A stretch of 64,000 bases of DNA from Rhizobium nepotum 39/7 (GTDB lineage: Bacteria; Pseudomonadota; Alphaproteobacteria; Rhizobiales; Rhizobiaceae), in contig NZ_JWJH01000010.1 in NCBI RefSeq assembly GCF_000949865.1, positions 62,001 through 126,000 on the forward strand, in the 5' to 3' direction. Position numbers and translations under genes: made by a program. This document shows positions 25,577-33,603 of this stretch, one piece after another. The notes below the pieces were generated by a model, which made no database searches, had not been told where the DNA came from, and saw only the letters and a list, made by a program, of their open reading frames with translations. The number at the start of each line of letters is the position of its first letter. The first letter of the stretch is position 1.

Positions 25577-26742
25577 TTCACGCGCTCCATGATCGAGACA
25601 TAGTTGGCAACCGCAGTGCCCCCCATGTTGAAGACACCGGCCAGCGAGGCGTTGGGGATCTGCATGTCTCCGGCCTCGCCCATCAACTGCATTGCGGCCA
25701 TGACATGCATCGAGACCCCTGTGGCCCCGACGGGGTGGCCCTTTGCCTTAAGCCCGCCCGAGGGATTGATCGGCAAGCGCCCTGTTTTCAGCGCCGTACC
25801 TTCGCGCACCACCCGATGGCCTTCACCGGGCTTTGCCAGCCCCATGGCCTCATATTCAATGAGTTCGGCAATGGTGAAGCAGTCATGGGTCTCAACCAAA
25901 GAGAGATCGTCGAGCGTCGCGCCCGCAAGTTCCAGCGAACCCGCCCAGGCGCGGCGCGCGCCTTCAAACGCCAGCGGATCACGGCGGCTCAGCGCCAGAA
26001 TGTCATTGACATGCTTGCGGCCCCGGAAGCCGATGGCGCGGTTCAGCGTTGCCGCAGTTTCCTCATCGGCCAGAATGATGGCGGCAGCGCCGTCGGAAAT
26101 CAGCGAGCAATCGGTGCGGCGCAGGGGGCCGGCGACATAGGGGTTTTTCTCCGATACGGTATTACAGAAATCGAAGCCGAAATCCTTGCGCATATGCGCG
26201 TATGGATTGACCGCGCCATTGGCATGGTTCTTGGCGGCAATCATCGCAAGCTCTTCGGAGCGATCGCCGTAACGCTGGAAATAGGCCTGCGCGATGCGCC
26301 CGAACTGACCGGCAAAGCCGCCGGCAATATCGGCTTCCTCCGCGCGGTAACAGGCGGAAAGCAGGATTTCGCCGACTTCCGCAGTGGGAAGCGCCGTCAT
26401 TTTTTCGGCACCGACAACGAGCGCAATGCGCCCACGCCCGGCCTCGATGAAGTCCATTGCGCTGTAAAGGGCAGCCGATCCCGTCGAGCAGGCATTTTCG
26501 AAACGGACTGCGGGCGTATAGGCCAGGCGCTCATCACCCATGGCCACCAGCGCGCCCTGAAAATCCTGTTTCGAGAAACCGTTATTCATCACGCCAACGA
26601 AAATGCCGTCGATATCGCCGACATCGACGCCCGCATGTTCGATGGCGGGCGCCACGACGGAAGCCATCAGTTGTTCGGTATTTTCAAGGGCCGATTTGCC
26701 AAAAGGCGAATGCGCCCAGCCGACGATCTGTGCTTTGCTCAT
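25573..26742 (-). CDS. Thiolase-family acetyl-CoA acetyltransferase (SCP-x type)
   Basis: 389 residues. Nucleophilic cysteine in ENACSTGS (near residue 84), HDCFT near 285 and NPSGGLKAKGHPVGATG near 330-346. The second cysteine of classical degradative thiolases near the C terminus is absent (VFNMGGTAV), as in SCP-x/lipid-transfer-type thiolases. It would cleave a 3-ketoacyl-CoA to acetyl- or propionyl-CoA, although some members catalyse other C-C steps. Start overlaps the stop of the IclR gene and its stop overlaps the synthetase start, so three genes are translationally coupled. Confidence 0.9.
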   Translation of the reverse strand: MSKAQIVGWAHSPFGKSALENTEQLMASVVAPAIEHAGVDVGDIDGIFVGVMNNGFSKQDFQGALVAMGDERLAYTPAVRFENACSTGSAALYSAMDFIEAGRGRIALVVGAEKMTALPTAEVGEILLSACYRAEEADIAGGFAGQFGRIAQAYFQRYGDRSEELAMIAAKNHANGAVNPYAHMRKDFGFDFCNTVSEKNPYVAGPLRRTDCSLISDGAAAIILADEETAATLNRAIGFRGRKHVNDILALSRRDPLAFEGARRAWAGSLELAGATLDDLSLVETHDCFTIAELIEYEAMGLAKPGEGHRVVREGTALKTGRLPINPSGGLKAKGHPVGATGVSMHVMAAMQLMGEAGDMQIPNASLAGVFNMGGTAVANYVSIMERVK

Positions 26743-27596
26743 CTGCTCGTTCTCCTTGCCTGTCGCTTCGTTTCACCATCGCCGCGCGTACGGGCGCGGC
26801 TTGCCATCATTTCCGCAATGCGTGTTTCGATGCGCGCCACTTCTTCGCGCAGCAGTGCCGCAAGTTCCGGCTGCCTTTCCGGCCGCATGCGGCTATCGAC
26901 AGCGGCTATGCTCAGCGCACCCGCCACCGCGCCATCCGGTGCGCGAATGGCAACGCCGATACCCCAGGAATTTGAGAGGATGAGGCCCGGATTGAGCGAA
27001 TAGCCATTGGTCCTGGTCAATTCGACATCGCGGCGTAGCCCATCAAGGGTGATACCGGGATAGCTTGCGGCAATCAGCCCGCTATTGGCGGCAATGACAC
27101 TTTCCACTTCCGCGTCCGGCAAGGCGGCAAGCATGGCAAGTGATCCAGCGCCGATGCCCAGGGGATGCTCAAAGCCAGCCTGAAGCGCATGGGTGCGCAC
27201 CGGCCAGGTGCCTTCTTCGCGATAGAGGCAGAGCGCAAATGTATCACGACGGACCGAGAGGAAGCTCGAATCCTCCGTGCGGCGGGAAATGCGGGTGAGC
27301 CCGTCCTGTGCCATTTGCAGCAATCCGAAACGGCGCGACGACAGGCTGCCCAGCACATAGGCTTCTTCGCCCAGATAATAACGCCTTGTTTCCTCGTCCT
27401 GCTCCAGCAGTCCCGCGCGGATCAGCGCCAGCAGCAGACGACGGGCAGTTGGCTTGTTCAGCCCGCTTTCGGTAACGATGACCGACAGCGCCACGCCGCG
27501 TTCCGCATGCCGCCCCACCATGGAGAGCAGCGTCAGCGCCCGGTCTACCGCGCGTGCACCTGTCAGATCGCTTTCTGCGGGGATCGAAGTTGCCAT
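26739..27596 (-). CDS. IclR-family transcriptional regulator
   Basis: 285 residues: N-terminal winged helix (ALTLLSMVGRHAERGVALSV, then SGLNKPTARRLLLALIRAGLL) and a C-terminal GAF-like effector domain. I chose ATG 27596, one base after the stop of the upstream SDR gene; a longer in-frame start would overlap that gene. Located in the middle of the operon it probably controls, so it would be autoregulated. Two 13-base dyads of IclR-like shape lie upstream of the operon at 31586 and 31694. Confidence 0.92.
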   Translation of the reverse strand: MATSIPAESDLTGARAVDRALTLLSMVGRHAERGVALSVIVTESGLNKPTARRLLLALIRAGLLEQDEETRRYYLGEEAYVLGSLSSRRFGLLQMAQDGLTRISRRTEDSSFLSVRRDTFALCLYREEGTWPVRTHALQAGFEHPLGIGAGSLAMLAALPDAEVESVIAANSGLIAASYPGITLDGLRRDVELTRTNGYSLNPGLILSNSWGIGVAIRAPDGAVAGALSIAAVDSRMRPERQPELAALLREEVARIETRIAEMMASRARTRGDGETKRQARRTSR

Positions 27597-27597
27597 A

Positions 27598-28413
27598 TCA
27601 GGAAAACGCCCCCACCGCACAGCTTTGCCCGCCATCGACCGGCAGGCAGACGCCGGTTATGAACTTCGCCTCATCTGAAGCCAGAAAGACGGCGGCCCGT
27701 GCAATGTCGAAGGCATCGCCCATGCGACCAATCGGCACCGCTGCATTGCGCGCCGCCACCATCTCCTCGACCGACGAATATTGGCTGCTGATCTGCTTGT
27801 AGATCAGCGGCGTGTCGATCATGCCCGGCAGAATGCAGTTGGCGCGAATGCCCTGACGGGCATATTGCATGGCCAGCGCCACGGTCGCCTGATTTACGGC
27901 TGCTTTCATCGCGTAATAGGCAAAATAAGGATATCCGGTCCACCGGATCGAGGCGAGGGAAGAGATGTTGACGATGGCTCCGCCGCCCTGCGCCAGCATC
28001 ACCGGCAGCACCGCCTTGGTGGCGCGATAGACAGAGCCGATATTGAGATCGACCGAGGCACGGAAGCGTTCCTCATCCAGCTCAACCGGCCCGCCCATAT
28101 GGGTCACCCCGACATTATTGTGCAGAATATCGATGCCGCCAAAAGCGTCGCAGGTGCGGACGACGGCTGATGATACGGAATCGAGCCTGGTGACGTCGGC
28201 AGCAATCGCAATCGCATCGAAACCTTCGTCGCGAATGATCTGCGCCGTTTCTTCAGCCGCGTCAGCGGAAAGGTCGATACAGGCGACACGTGCGCCTTCG
28301 CGGGCGAACTGCACGGCCGCAGCCTTGCCATTACCGAAACCCGGACCCGATGATCCGGCACCAAAAACGATGGCGCGTTTTCCCGTCAGGCGACCTGTCA
28401 AAACAGTCTCCAT
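27598..28413 (-). CDS. Short-chain dehydrogenase with extended glycine motif
   Basis: 271 residues, SDR fold. The cofactor loop is GAGSSGPGFGNGKA rather than the compact GxxxGxG, a pattern of one SDR subfamily. Other motifs: NNVGVTHMGG, NISSLASIRW and YFAYYAMKAAV (catalytic Tyr and Lys). ATG 28413 chosen; longer frames lack homology. It follows the TRAP binding-protein gene after a hairpin and is the first enzyme of the operon, so it may perform the initial oxidation of the imported compound. Different subfamily from the SDR at 23125. Confidence 0.88.
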   Translation of the reverse strand: METVLTGRLTGKRAIVFGAGSSGPGFGNGKAAAVQFAREGARVACIDLSADAAEETAQIIRDEGFDAIAIAADVTRLDSVSSAVVRTCDAFGGIDILHNNVGVTHMGGPVELDEERFRASVDLNIGSVYRATKAVLPVMLAQGGGAIVNISSLASIRWTGYPYFAYYAMKAAVNQATVALAMQYARQGIRANCILPGMIDTPLIYKQISSQYSSVEEMVAARNAAVPIGRMGDAFDIARAAVFLASDEAKFITGVCLPVDGGQSCAVGAFS

Positions 28414-28438
28414 TACAATCGTCAAAAATAGTCGGGTC

Positions 28439-28459
28439 GGCCCCGCCAAAGACGGGGCC
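28439..28459 (-). other. Intercistronic hairpin after TRAP binding-protein gene
   Basis: GGCCCCG-(7 bases)-CGGGGCC, a perfect 7-bp GC stem in the gap between the dctP-like gene and the SDR gene. No T tract follows. Like the hairpins after two ABC binding-protein genes in this window, it probably protects the upstream message and lowers readthrough. Confidence 0.45.
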
Positions 28460-28477
28460 AGTTACTCGGCGGACCGA

Positions 28478-29488
28478 TCAGGTCAGGCTGGCGCCAACGG
28501 CCTTTTCGAGAATAGCCCAGGCTTCATCGCCATATTTGCCCTTCCACTCGGAATAGAAACCGGCGTCCTTGAGCGCTGCGCGGAAGAGTGCGGCATCGGT
28601 GTCGTTGAAGGTCATGCCCTTGCCAATCAGATCTTCCTTCACCGAGGCATTGAGCTTTGCCACGTCGGCCCGCTCATCCTTGCCCGCCTGATTGAGGTTT
28701 TTGGCAACGATGGTGCGCAGATCATCCGGCAGACGCTCCCAGGCGCGCTTATTGGCCAGGAACCAGAAGCCATCCCACATGTGGTTGGTGACCGAGCAGA
28801 ATTTCTGCACTTCGAACAGCTTGGCAGTGGAAATGATCGCCAGCGGATTTTCCTGGCCATCGACTACGCCGGTCTGCAAGGCGGTGTAGACTTCAGCGAA
28901 ATTGATTGAGGCGGGTGCCGACTTGAAGGCCTTGAACATCGAGGTCCAGAGCGGGCTGACCGGCACGCGGATCTTGAAGCTTTCGAGATCGGCAGGCGTG
29001 GCAATCGGCTTGGATGAGCTGGTGATCTGGCGGAAGCCGTTATCCCAGATGGTATCCATGGCAACGAGGTTCTGCTTGGCAATTTCGCCACGCACATATT
29101 TGCCGAGATCGCCATCCATGGCTGCCCAGACCGAGTCGTAATTCGGGAAAGCGAAGCCGATGCCGCTGATGGACGCATTTGGCACCAGCGTCGACAGGAT
29201 CAGCGGCGAAAGTGTGAAGAATTCAACGCCGCCCGAACGCACCTGGCTCAGCATGTCGGTATCGGCACCCAACTGGCTGCTGGGGAAAATCTTGATATTC
29301 ACACGCCCGTCGGTTTCTTTCTCGATACGGTCGGCCGCTTCCTTGGCGCGGATGTTCATGGGGTGCGCGGCGGGCAGGTTGTTGGCGTATTTATAGCTGA
29401 ATTCAGCGGCGCGGGCGCGCGATACGAAAGCGGTGGCAAGAACGGCAGAACCGGCTCCGGCCAGCATGGTACGTCTGTTGATAATCAT
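28478..29488 (-). CDS. TRAP transporter substrate-binding protein, DctP family
   Basis: 336-residue periplasmic binding protein. N terminus MIINRRTMLAGAGSA has a twin-arginine-like motif and an ARA cleavage site near residue 27. The DctP family features follow, with the conserved arginine region (LESFKIRVPVSP near residue 175) that binds a ligand carboxylate. Works with the fused DctQM membrane protein upstream to import an organic acid using the ion gradient. The operon's CoA ligase and thiolase suggest the acid is then activated and cleaved. Confidence 0.92.
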   Translation of the reverse strand: MIINRRTMLAGAGSAVLATAFVSRARAAEFSYKYANNLPAAHPMNIRAKEAADRIEKETDGRVNIKIFPSSQLGADTDMLSQVRSGGVEFFTLSPLILSTLVPNASISGIGFAFPNYDSVWAAMDGDLGKYVRGEIAKQNLVAMDTIWDNGFRQITSSSKPIATPADLESFKIRVPVSPLWTSMFKAFKSAPASINFAEVYTALQTGVVDGQENPLAIISTAKLFEVQKFCSVTNHMWDGFWFLANKRAWERLPDDLRTIVAKNLNQAGKDERADVAKLNASVKEDLIGKGMTFNDTDAALFRAALKDAGFYSEWKGKYGDEAWAILEKAVGASLT

Positions 29489-29553
29489 TGCTTTCTCCTC
29501 CCAAGTAAAAGCATTTTTCGTTAGTCGGCATGGCGAGCGGACCCGCCATGGTA

Positions 29554-31431
29554 TCAGAGCAGAATTGTCGACAGGCTCGGAATCCCGGCAATCAGCAGCA
29601 GGCCGATGACCATGGCTGCGAGATAGGGCCAGATAGCGCCCATGGCTTCATCGGGCGAGACATTGCCGATCTTGCAGGCGATGTAGAAGCCGATGCCGAT
29701 AGGCGGCGCCATCAGGCCGATATTCATGGCGACCACTACGACCATCGAATAATGGATGTCGTTGATGCCAAGCGTGCGGGCAATGGGGAACATGATCGGC
29801 GCCAGCAGAACAATCGCCGGCAGACCTTCCAGCACGCAGCCGAGGATCATAAAGATCAGGATCGACACGACCATATAGGTCATCCATCCGCCCGGCAGAT
29901 CGGTGATCATCGCGGTCAGCTCGAAGGCGAAACCGCTCTGCGTCAGTCCCCAGGCCATGGCAGAGGCACAACCGAGGATCAGCAGAATTGCGCCGGAAAG
30001 GGCGGCCGTCTCCACCAGCATGGAGTAGAGTTTTTTCAGGCTGATGCCGCCATAAAGCACGGCTCCGACAATCATCGCATAGAGTACGGCAATGGTGGAA
30101 ACTTCGGTAGCCGTTGCCACGCCCCCGCCCACTAGGCTGCGGATCAGGAAAGGCAGAACAAGTGCTGGCGCTGCAACCAGCGCTGCCTTGCCCACCAGCG
30201 GCCATGGGGTGCGCTTCGCCCCTTCCATATTTTCACCGCGCGCTTTCCAGCGGGCCAGCACGGCCAGCACCAGCAGTAGCACCATGGCAATCATGAAGCC
30301 GGAGGTAAACAGCCCGGCAATCGATACGCCGGCGGCAGAGCCAAGCACGATGAGCACGATGGACGGCGGAACTGTATCGGCCATGGCAGCACCGGTGGCC
30401 AGAAGCGCAATCATTTCCTTGGGCTTGTGGCCACGGCGCTTCATTTCCGGAAACAGCGCCGGTGCGACCGTTGCCATATCCGAGACCTTGGAGCCGGAGA
30501 TGCCCGACACCAGAAACAGCGAGCCGAGCAGGACATAGGACATGCCCGCGCGAATGTGACCAAACATCGAGGACAGGAGTTCGACAATCGCCTTGCCCAT
30601 GCCCGTGGCATCGAGCACGCAGCCCAGCAGCACGAAGATCGGCACCGACAGCAGAATGATGCCTGACATGCCCTCATCCATACGCCCGACCATGACGATC
30701 ATCGGAACCCAGGTGGTGAAGGTGAGATAGGACAGTGTTCCAAGGCCGAAACAGAAGGCAATCGGCACGCCCAGCGCCAGAAACACCGCAACGAACAGGC
30801 CGAGAAAGATCGCCAGATTGAAGTTGCCCAGGGTTTCCAGCGTCGGTGACGCCAGAAACAGGAGGCCGGCGACGGCCGCAACGGTAACAACGGCGACGAC
30901 GATATCCCGCGCTCTTTCCCTGCGGAAAAGATTGTTGATGACCAGCAGCAGCATCAGACAGGCGCCGAATGGCAGCGCGGCCGCGCGGAAGGTCATGGGA
31001 ATATTCAGCGCCGCCGACGTGACGACCCATTCCTCAATGGCATATTCGATGGCGGGCTTGATGATGGCGCCCAGAAATGTCGCCACCAGCACCAGCGCCA
31101 GCGAATTGATATAACCGAGGAAACGCTGCGGAAACATGTTGAGAAACAGCGTCAGACGCAGGTGTTCGCTGCGATCAATGGCAATGGCCGCGCCCAGCAT
31201 GGCAAACCACAGGAAACTCATCGACGCCGCTTCGTCGATCCAGACGATAGGCAGATGCAGGGCATAACGTGATGTCACGCCCAGCAGAAGCAGGCCGATC
31301 ATCACCGCCAACAACACGGCTGCCACGGCCTCGACGGGTCGCATGAACCGCGAACCTGTTACCGGCCCCGTGTGCAGCAGCTCGCCATCAAGTACAAATA
31401 CGTCGTCATTCGCGTTTGCGGTCATGGTCAT
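29554..31431 (-). CDS. TRAP transporter fused permease, DctQ-DctM
   Basis: 625-residue inner-membrane protein: an N-terminal four-helix DctQ domain (about 30-175, containing IVWIDEAASMSFLWFAMLGAA) joined to a twelve-helix DctM domain (about 190-620, with the DTVPPSIVLIVLG motif). I chose ATG 31431, which follows a very strong GGAGAGGAGG site, over an upstream in-frame ATG. Fusions of the two subunits are common. First gene of the eight-gene operon, so the promoter and regulatory sites are in the 477-base region upstream. Confidence 0.92.
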   Translation of the reverse strand: MTMTANANDDVFVLDGELLHTGPVTGSRFMRPVEAVAAVLLAVMIGLLLLGVTSRYALHLPIVWIDEAASMSFLWFAMLGAAIAIDRSEHLRLTLFLNMFPQRFLGYINSLALVLVATFLGAIIKPAIEYAIEEWVVTSAALNIPMTFRAAALPFGACLMLLLVINNLFRRERARDIVVAVVTVAAVAGLLFLASPTLETLGNFNLAIFLGLFVAVFLALGVPIAFCFGLGTLSYLTFTTWVPMIVMVGRMDEGMSGIILLSVPIFVLLGCVLDATGMGKAIVELLSSMFGHIRAGMSYVLLGSLFLVSGISGSKVSDMATVAPALFPEMKRRGHKPKEMIALLATGAAMADTVPPSIVLIVLGSAAGVSIAGLFTSGFMIAMVLLLVLAVLARWKARGENMEGAKRTPWPLVGKAALVAAPALVLPFLIRSLVGGGVATATEVSTIAVLYAMIVGAVLYGGISLKKLYSMLVETAALSGAILLILGCASAMAWGLTQSGFAFELTAMITDLPGGWMTYMVVSILIFMILGCVLEGLPAIVLLAPIMFPIARTLGINDIHYSMVVVVAMNIGLMAPPIGIGFYIACKIGNVSPDEAMGAIWPYLAAMVIGLLLIAGIPSLSTILL

Positions 31432-31585
31432 TGGGGCCTCCTCTCCCGCAGAACAACCTTCGCAATGGCCAGCAAAACAGTATGTCCACGCCCGCGCCAC
31501 GGTCGTGGTCGCCGCATCAGGATATATCTGCCATTGCCAGACCGGCCAGACCCCTCCACAAGTCTGGAACTATCGGTATATTGCC

Positions 31586-31598
31586 TCCACAATATGGA
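31586..31598. promoter_or_regulatory. Candidate IclR operator 1
   Basis: TCCACAATATGGA, an imperfect 13-base dyad (TCCA...TGGA ends). It lies just downstream of the predicted minus-strand transcription start near 31607, where a repressor would block the TRAP operon. The same pattern occurs once more 108 bases away. Confidence 0.4.
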
Positions 31599-31613
31599 CC
31601 ATTACAAAATCAT

Positions 31614-31642
31614 ATATTCGGGATACACAGGAAAATTGACAA
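31614..31642 (-). promoter_or_regulatory. Candidate promoter of the TRAP operon
   Basis: On the minus strand a TTGTCA (-35, 31637-31642) and GAATAT (-10, 31614-31619) are 17 bases apart. The predicted start near 31607 would give a leader of about 175 bases before the DctQM gene. Position relative to the two dyads makes sense for IclR control. Confidence 0.3.
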
Positions 31643-31693
31643 AATCAACTGTAATAAGGCGGTATTACGAAGTTTAAGTTGCTCGTTTATAGG

Positions 31694-31706
31694 TCCATAT
31701 AGTGGA
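31694..31706. promoter_or_regulatory. Candidate IclR operator 2
   Basis: TCCATATAGTGGA, a second copy of the 13-base dyad, 108 bases (about ten turns) upstream of the first with respect to the TRAP operon. Paired distant sites on the same helix face would allow looping. Confidence 0.38.
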
Positions 31707-31908
31707 TCGTATATGATAGCACCCGCAAACCACCGACGATGGCGACGCGGCAAGGGGCCACCAAACTCGGAGCCGCTCCCTGTAGGGAGGTATTGCGTAT
31801 GCCTCTACAGGCGATCGCTTAACCGCATCGGCGGCTATAATGGCTGTTGTCCTGGGCTGGTGGTTCAATATATTCAGGGGCCGGATCTTCACTTAAACCT
31901 GCGGGCAC

Positions 31909-32583
31909 ATGGAAACTTCGCTTTATTTGCCGGTCAAAGGCTTTCTTGAGAAGGCGGGCTATACCGTCAAAGGCGAAGTTGGCAGTTGCGACCTCGTCGG
32001 CTTGAGCGATGGCGATCCACCTGTGGTCGTGATCTGTGAGCTGAAGCTGAGCTTCAATCTTGAGCTCATTTTGCAGGCCGTCGATCGCGCAGCTATCGCA
32101 GACGAGGTCTGGATCGCGGCTCGAGTCTCAGCCAGGGGCAAAGGCCGCGAGACTGACAAACGTTATCGCGATCTCTGCCGCAGGCTCGGGATCGGTATGC
32201 TCGGCATTTCCGATGCTGGCGACGTCAGCATTATCGTCAGTTCCGTATCACCGATGCCGCGAACCAATCCAAAACGGCGTACGAGGCTGGTACGTGAACA
32301 CCAGAGGCGACACGGCGATCCGACGGCTGGTGGGAGCACGCGCACGCCGATCATGACCGCGTACCGCCAGCAGGCGCTCGGCTGCGCTTTGGCGCTGGCA
32401 TCAGGGCCGATGCGCGTGCGTCAAATCAGATCCAGCGTACCGGATGCCGGAAAGATTTTGCTTGCGAACGTCTATGGCTGGTTTGAGCGTCTCGATAGAG
32501 GGGTTTATGGCTTGACCGACGCCGGACGGGAAGCAATGCAGCGATGGCCGCAGCAGGACTTCCCCCAATTTCTACAAGTGTAA
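31909..32583 (+). CDS. DUF2161 family protein, PD-(D/E)XK nuclease fold
   Basis: 224 residues. The N-terminal half has a nuclease-type signature: D28 (GEVGSCDLVG), then E44-x-K46 (VICELKLSF) and Q56 (LILQAVDRA), the order of PD-(D/E)XK enzymes. The C-terminal part (about 150-224) resembles a winged-helix domain (GPMRVRQIRSSVPDAGK... LTDAGREAM). I recognise this as DUF2161, annotated as a putative phosphodiesterase of unknown role. It stands alone between divergent and convergent neighbours, with no partner methylase or helicase, so it is not evidently a restriction enzyme. Possible role in DNA repair or defence is only speculation. Confidence 0.78.
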   Translation: METSLYLPVKGFLEKAGYTVKGEVGSCDLVGLSDGDPPVVVICELKLSFNLELILQAVDRAAIADEVWIAARVSARGKGRETDKRYRDLCRRLGIGMLGISDAGDVSIIVSSVSPMPRTNPKRRTRLVREHQRRHGDPTAGGSTRTPIMTAYRQQALGCALALASGPMRVRQIRSSVPDAGKILLANVYGWFERLDRGVYGLTDAGREAMQRWPQQDFPQFLQV

Positions 32584-32601
32584 ACCGGCAGGGGTCTTCG
32601 G

Positions 32602-33498
32602 TCACTGAGTTTTCCAGGTCTCAAGCAACATCCCGACGAACTTTTCAGCAGCTGGAGACAGAGCGCTGCTTCGCCTTTGCACGATACCGATCGTTCGGGA
32701 GACCACAGGATTTACGATCGGCCGTGAGACGAGGAACGGGTGATCGTCCTGCGGGGTTGCCAATCGCGGCAAGACGGAAATCCCAAGACCCGCCTCCACG
32801 AGGCCGAGCGAGGTATTGAGATGGGTCACCTCATAAAACCAGTTCAGCTTTAGATTGTGACGCGCGAGCGCCCCATCGAGAAGCGTCCTGTTGCCGCTGG
32901 AACGGTCGACGACAACCAAGGGGTAGGGCTCCAATTGATCCCACTGGATCGTTTCGAAAGCCGCCAAAGGATGATCTTTCCGCATCGCCAGCACAAATGG
33001 GTCATCGATGAGCGGCTCGAACGCCAGGTCGGGATCAGAGTTGCCCATCAGGTTTATGCCGAATTCCACCTCGCCTCTCGCAACCGCTTGCAGGCCCTCG
33101 TTTGCCGTGAGGTCTCTGATACGTAGCCGGATATGCGGATATTGCTTGCCAAAGGTTTTGATCACGGTGGGAAGGAAATAAAACGCCGCGGTGGGAACGC
33201 ATGCCATCGTAATGAGACCGCGTCGTTGCGCGCCGTCCTTCATCGCAAAAAGCGAGCCGTCGAACTCCTCCAGCATGCGCCGGACGAGCGGCATGACCTC
33301 CTGACCCATAGCGGTCGGCGCGACATGGCGGGTGGTCCTCTCCAGAAGCGGCGCGCCAATGGCCTGTTCCAGTTTCTGAATGCGCCGGGTAAGCGCCGGC
33401 TGCGAAATATGGAGCGTTTCCGCGGCCCTGTGAAAACTCTCCAGCTCAACCACCGCTTGAAAAGCCCGCAAATCCAGAATTTCGCAATTGATGCTCAT
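32602..33498 (-). CDS. LysR-family transcriptional regulator
   Basis: 298 residues: helix-turn-helix (LRAFQAVVELESFHRAAETL, SQPALTRRIQKLE) and LysR effector domain. Divergent from the PrpF-family gene at 33604 with 105 bases between starts, so it most likely activates the tautomerase/ABC transporter operon in response to an aromatic or tricarboxylic intermediate. ATG 33498; the N terminus is of normal length. Confidence 0.92.
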   Translation of the reverse strand: MSINCEILDLRAFQAVVELESFHRAAETLHISQPALTRRIQKLEQAIGAPLLERTTRHVAPTAMGQEVMPLVRRMLEEFDGSLFAMKDGAQRRGLITMACVPTAAFYFLPTVIKTFGKQYPHIRLRIRDLTANEGLQAVARGEVEFGINLMGNSDPDLAFEPLIDDPFVLAMRKDHPLAAFETIQWDQLEPYPLVVVDRSSGNRTLLDGALARHNLKLNWFYEVTHLNTSLGLVEAGLGISVLPRLATPQDDHPFLVSRPIVNPVVSRTIGIVQRRSSALSPAAEKFVGMLLETWKTQ

Positions 33499-33603
33499 AT
33501 CGCAATAATACCTCCGAACATTGCATTTAACAGATTAGCTTCTTTTGCGCATATTGCAACAACAAGGCGGATTGATCCACCAAATGCAAGATTGAGGCAG
33601 CCA

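Larger units (their letters stand above)
31432..31908. other. Intergenic regulatory region upstream of TRAP operon
   Basis: 477 bases, more AT-rich than its surroundings, between the divergent TRAP operon and the DUF2161 gene. It contains a candidate minus-strand promoter and two 13-base dyads described separately. Small open frames cross it but have no ribosome site or family resemblance. The part from about 31710 to 31908 shows no structure I can name beyond a TATAAT at 31836 without a matching -35 element. Confidence 0.6.

Noticed and set aside
25519-27003. 494-codon plus-strand frame opposite the thiolase and IclR genes
   Set aside because: Antisense to two genes with diagnostic motifs; no domain seen.
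31836-31841. TATAAT upstream of the DUF2161 gene
   Set aside because: No -35-like hexamer at 16-18 bases upstream; may be chance.
31909-32583. DUF2161 gene as part of a restriction-modification or defence system
   Set aside because: No methyltransferase, helicase or other defence gene nearby, and no mobile element.
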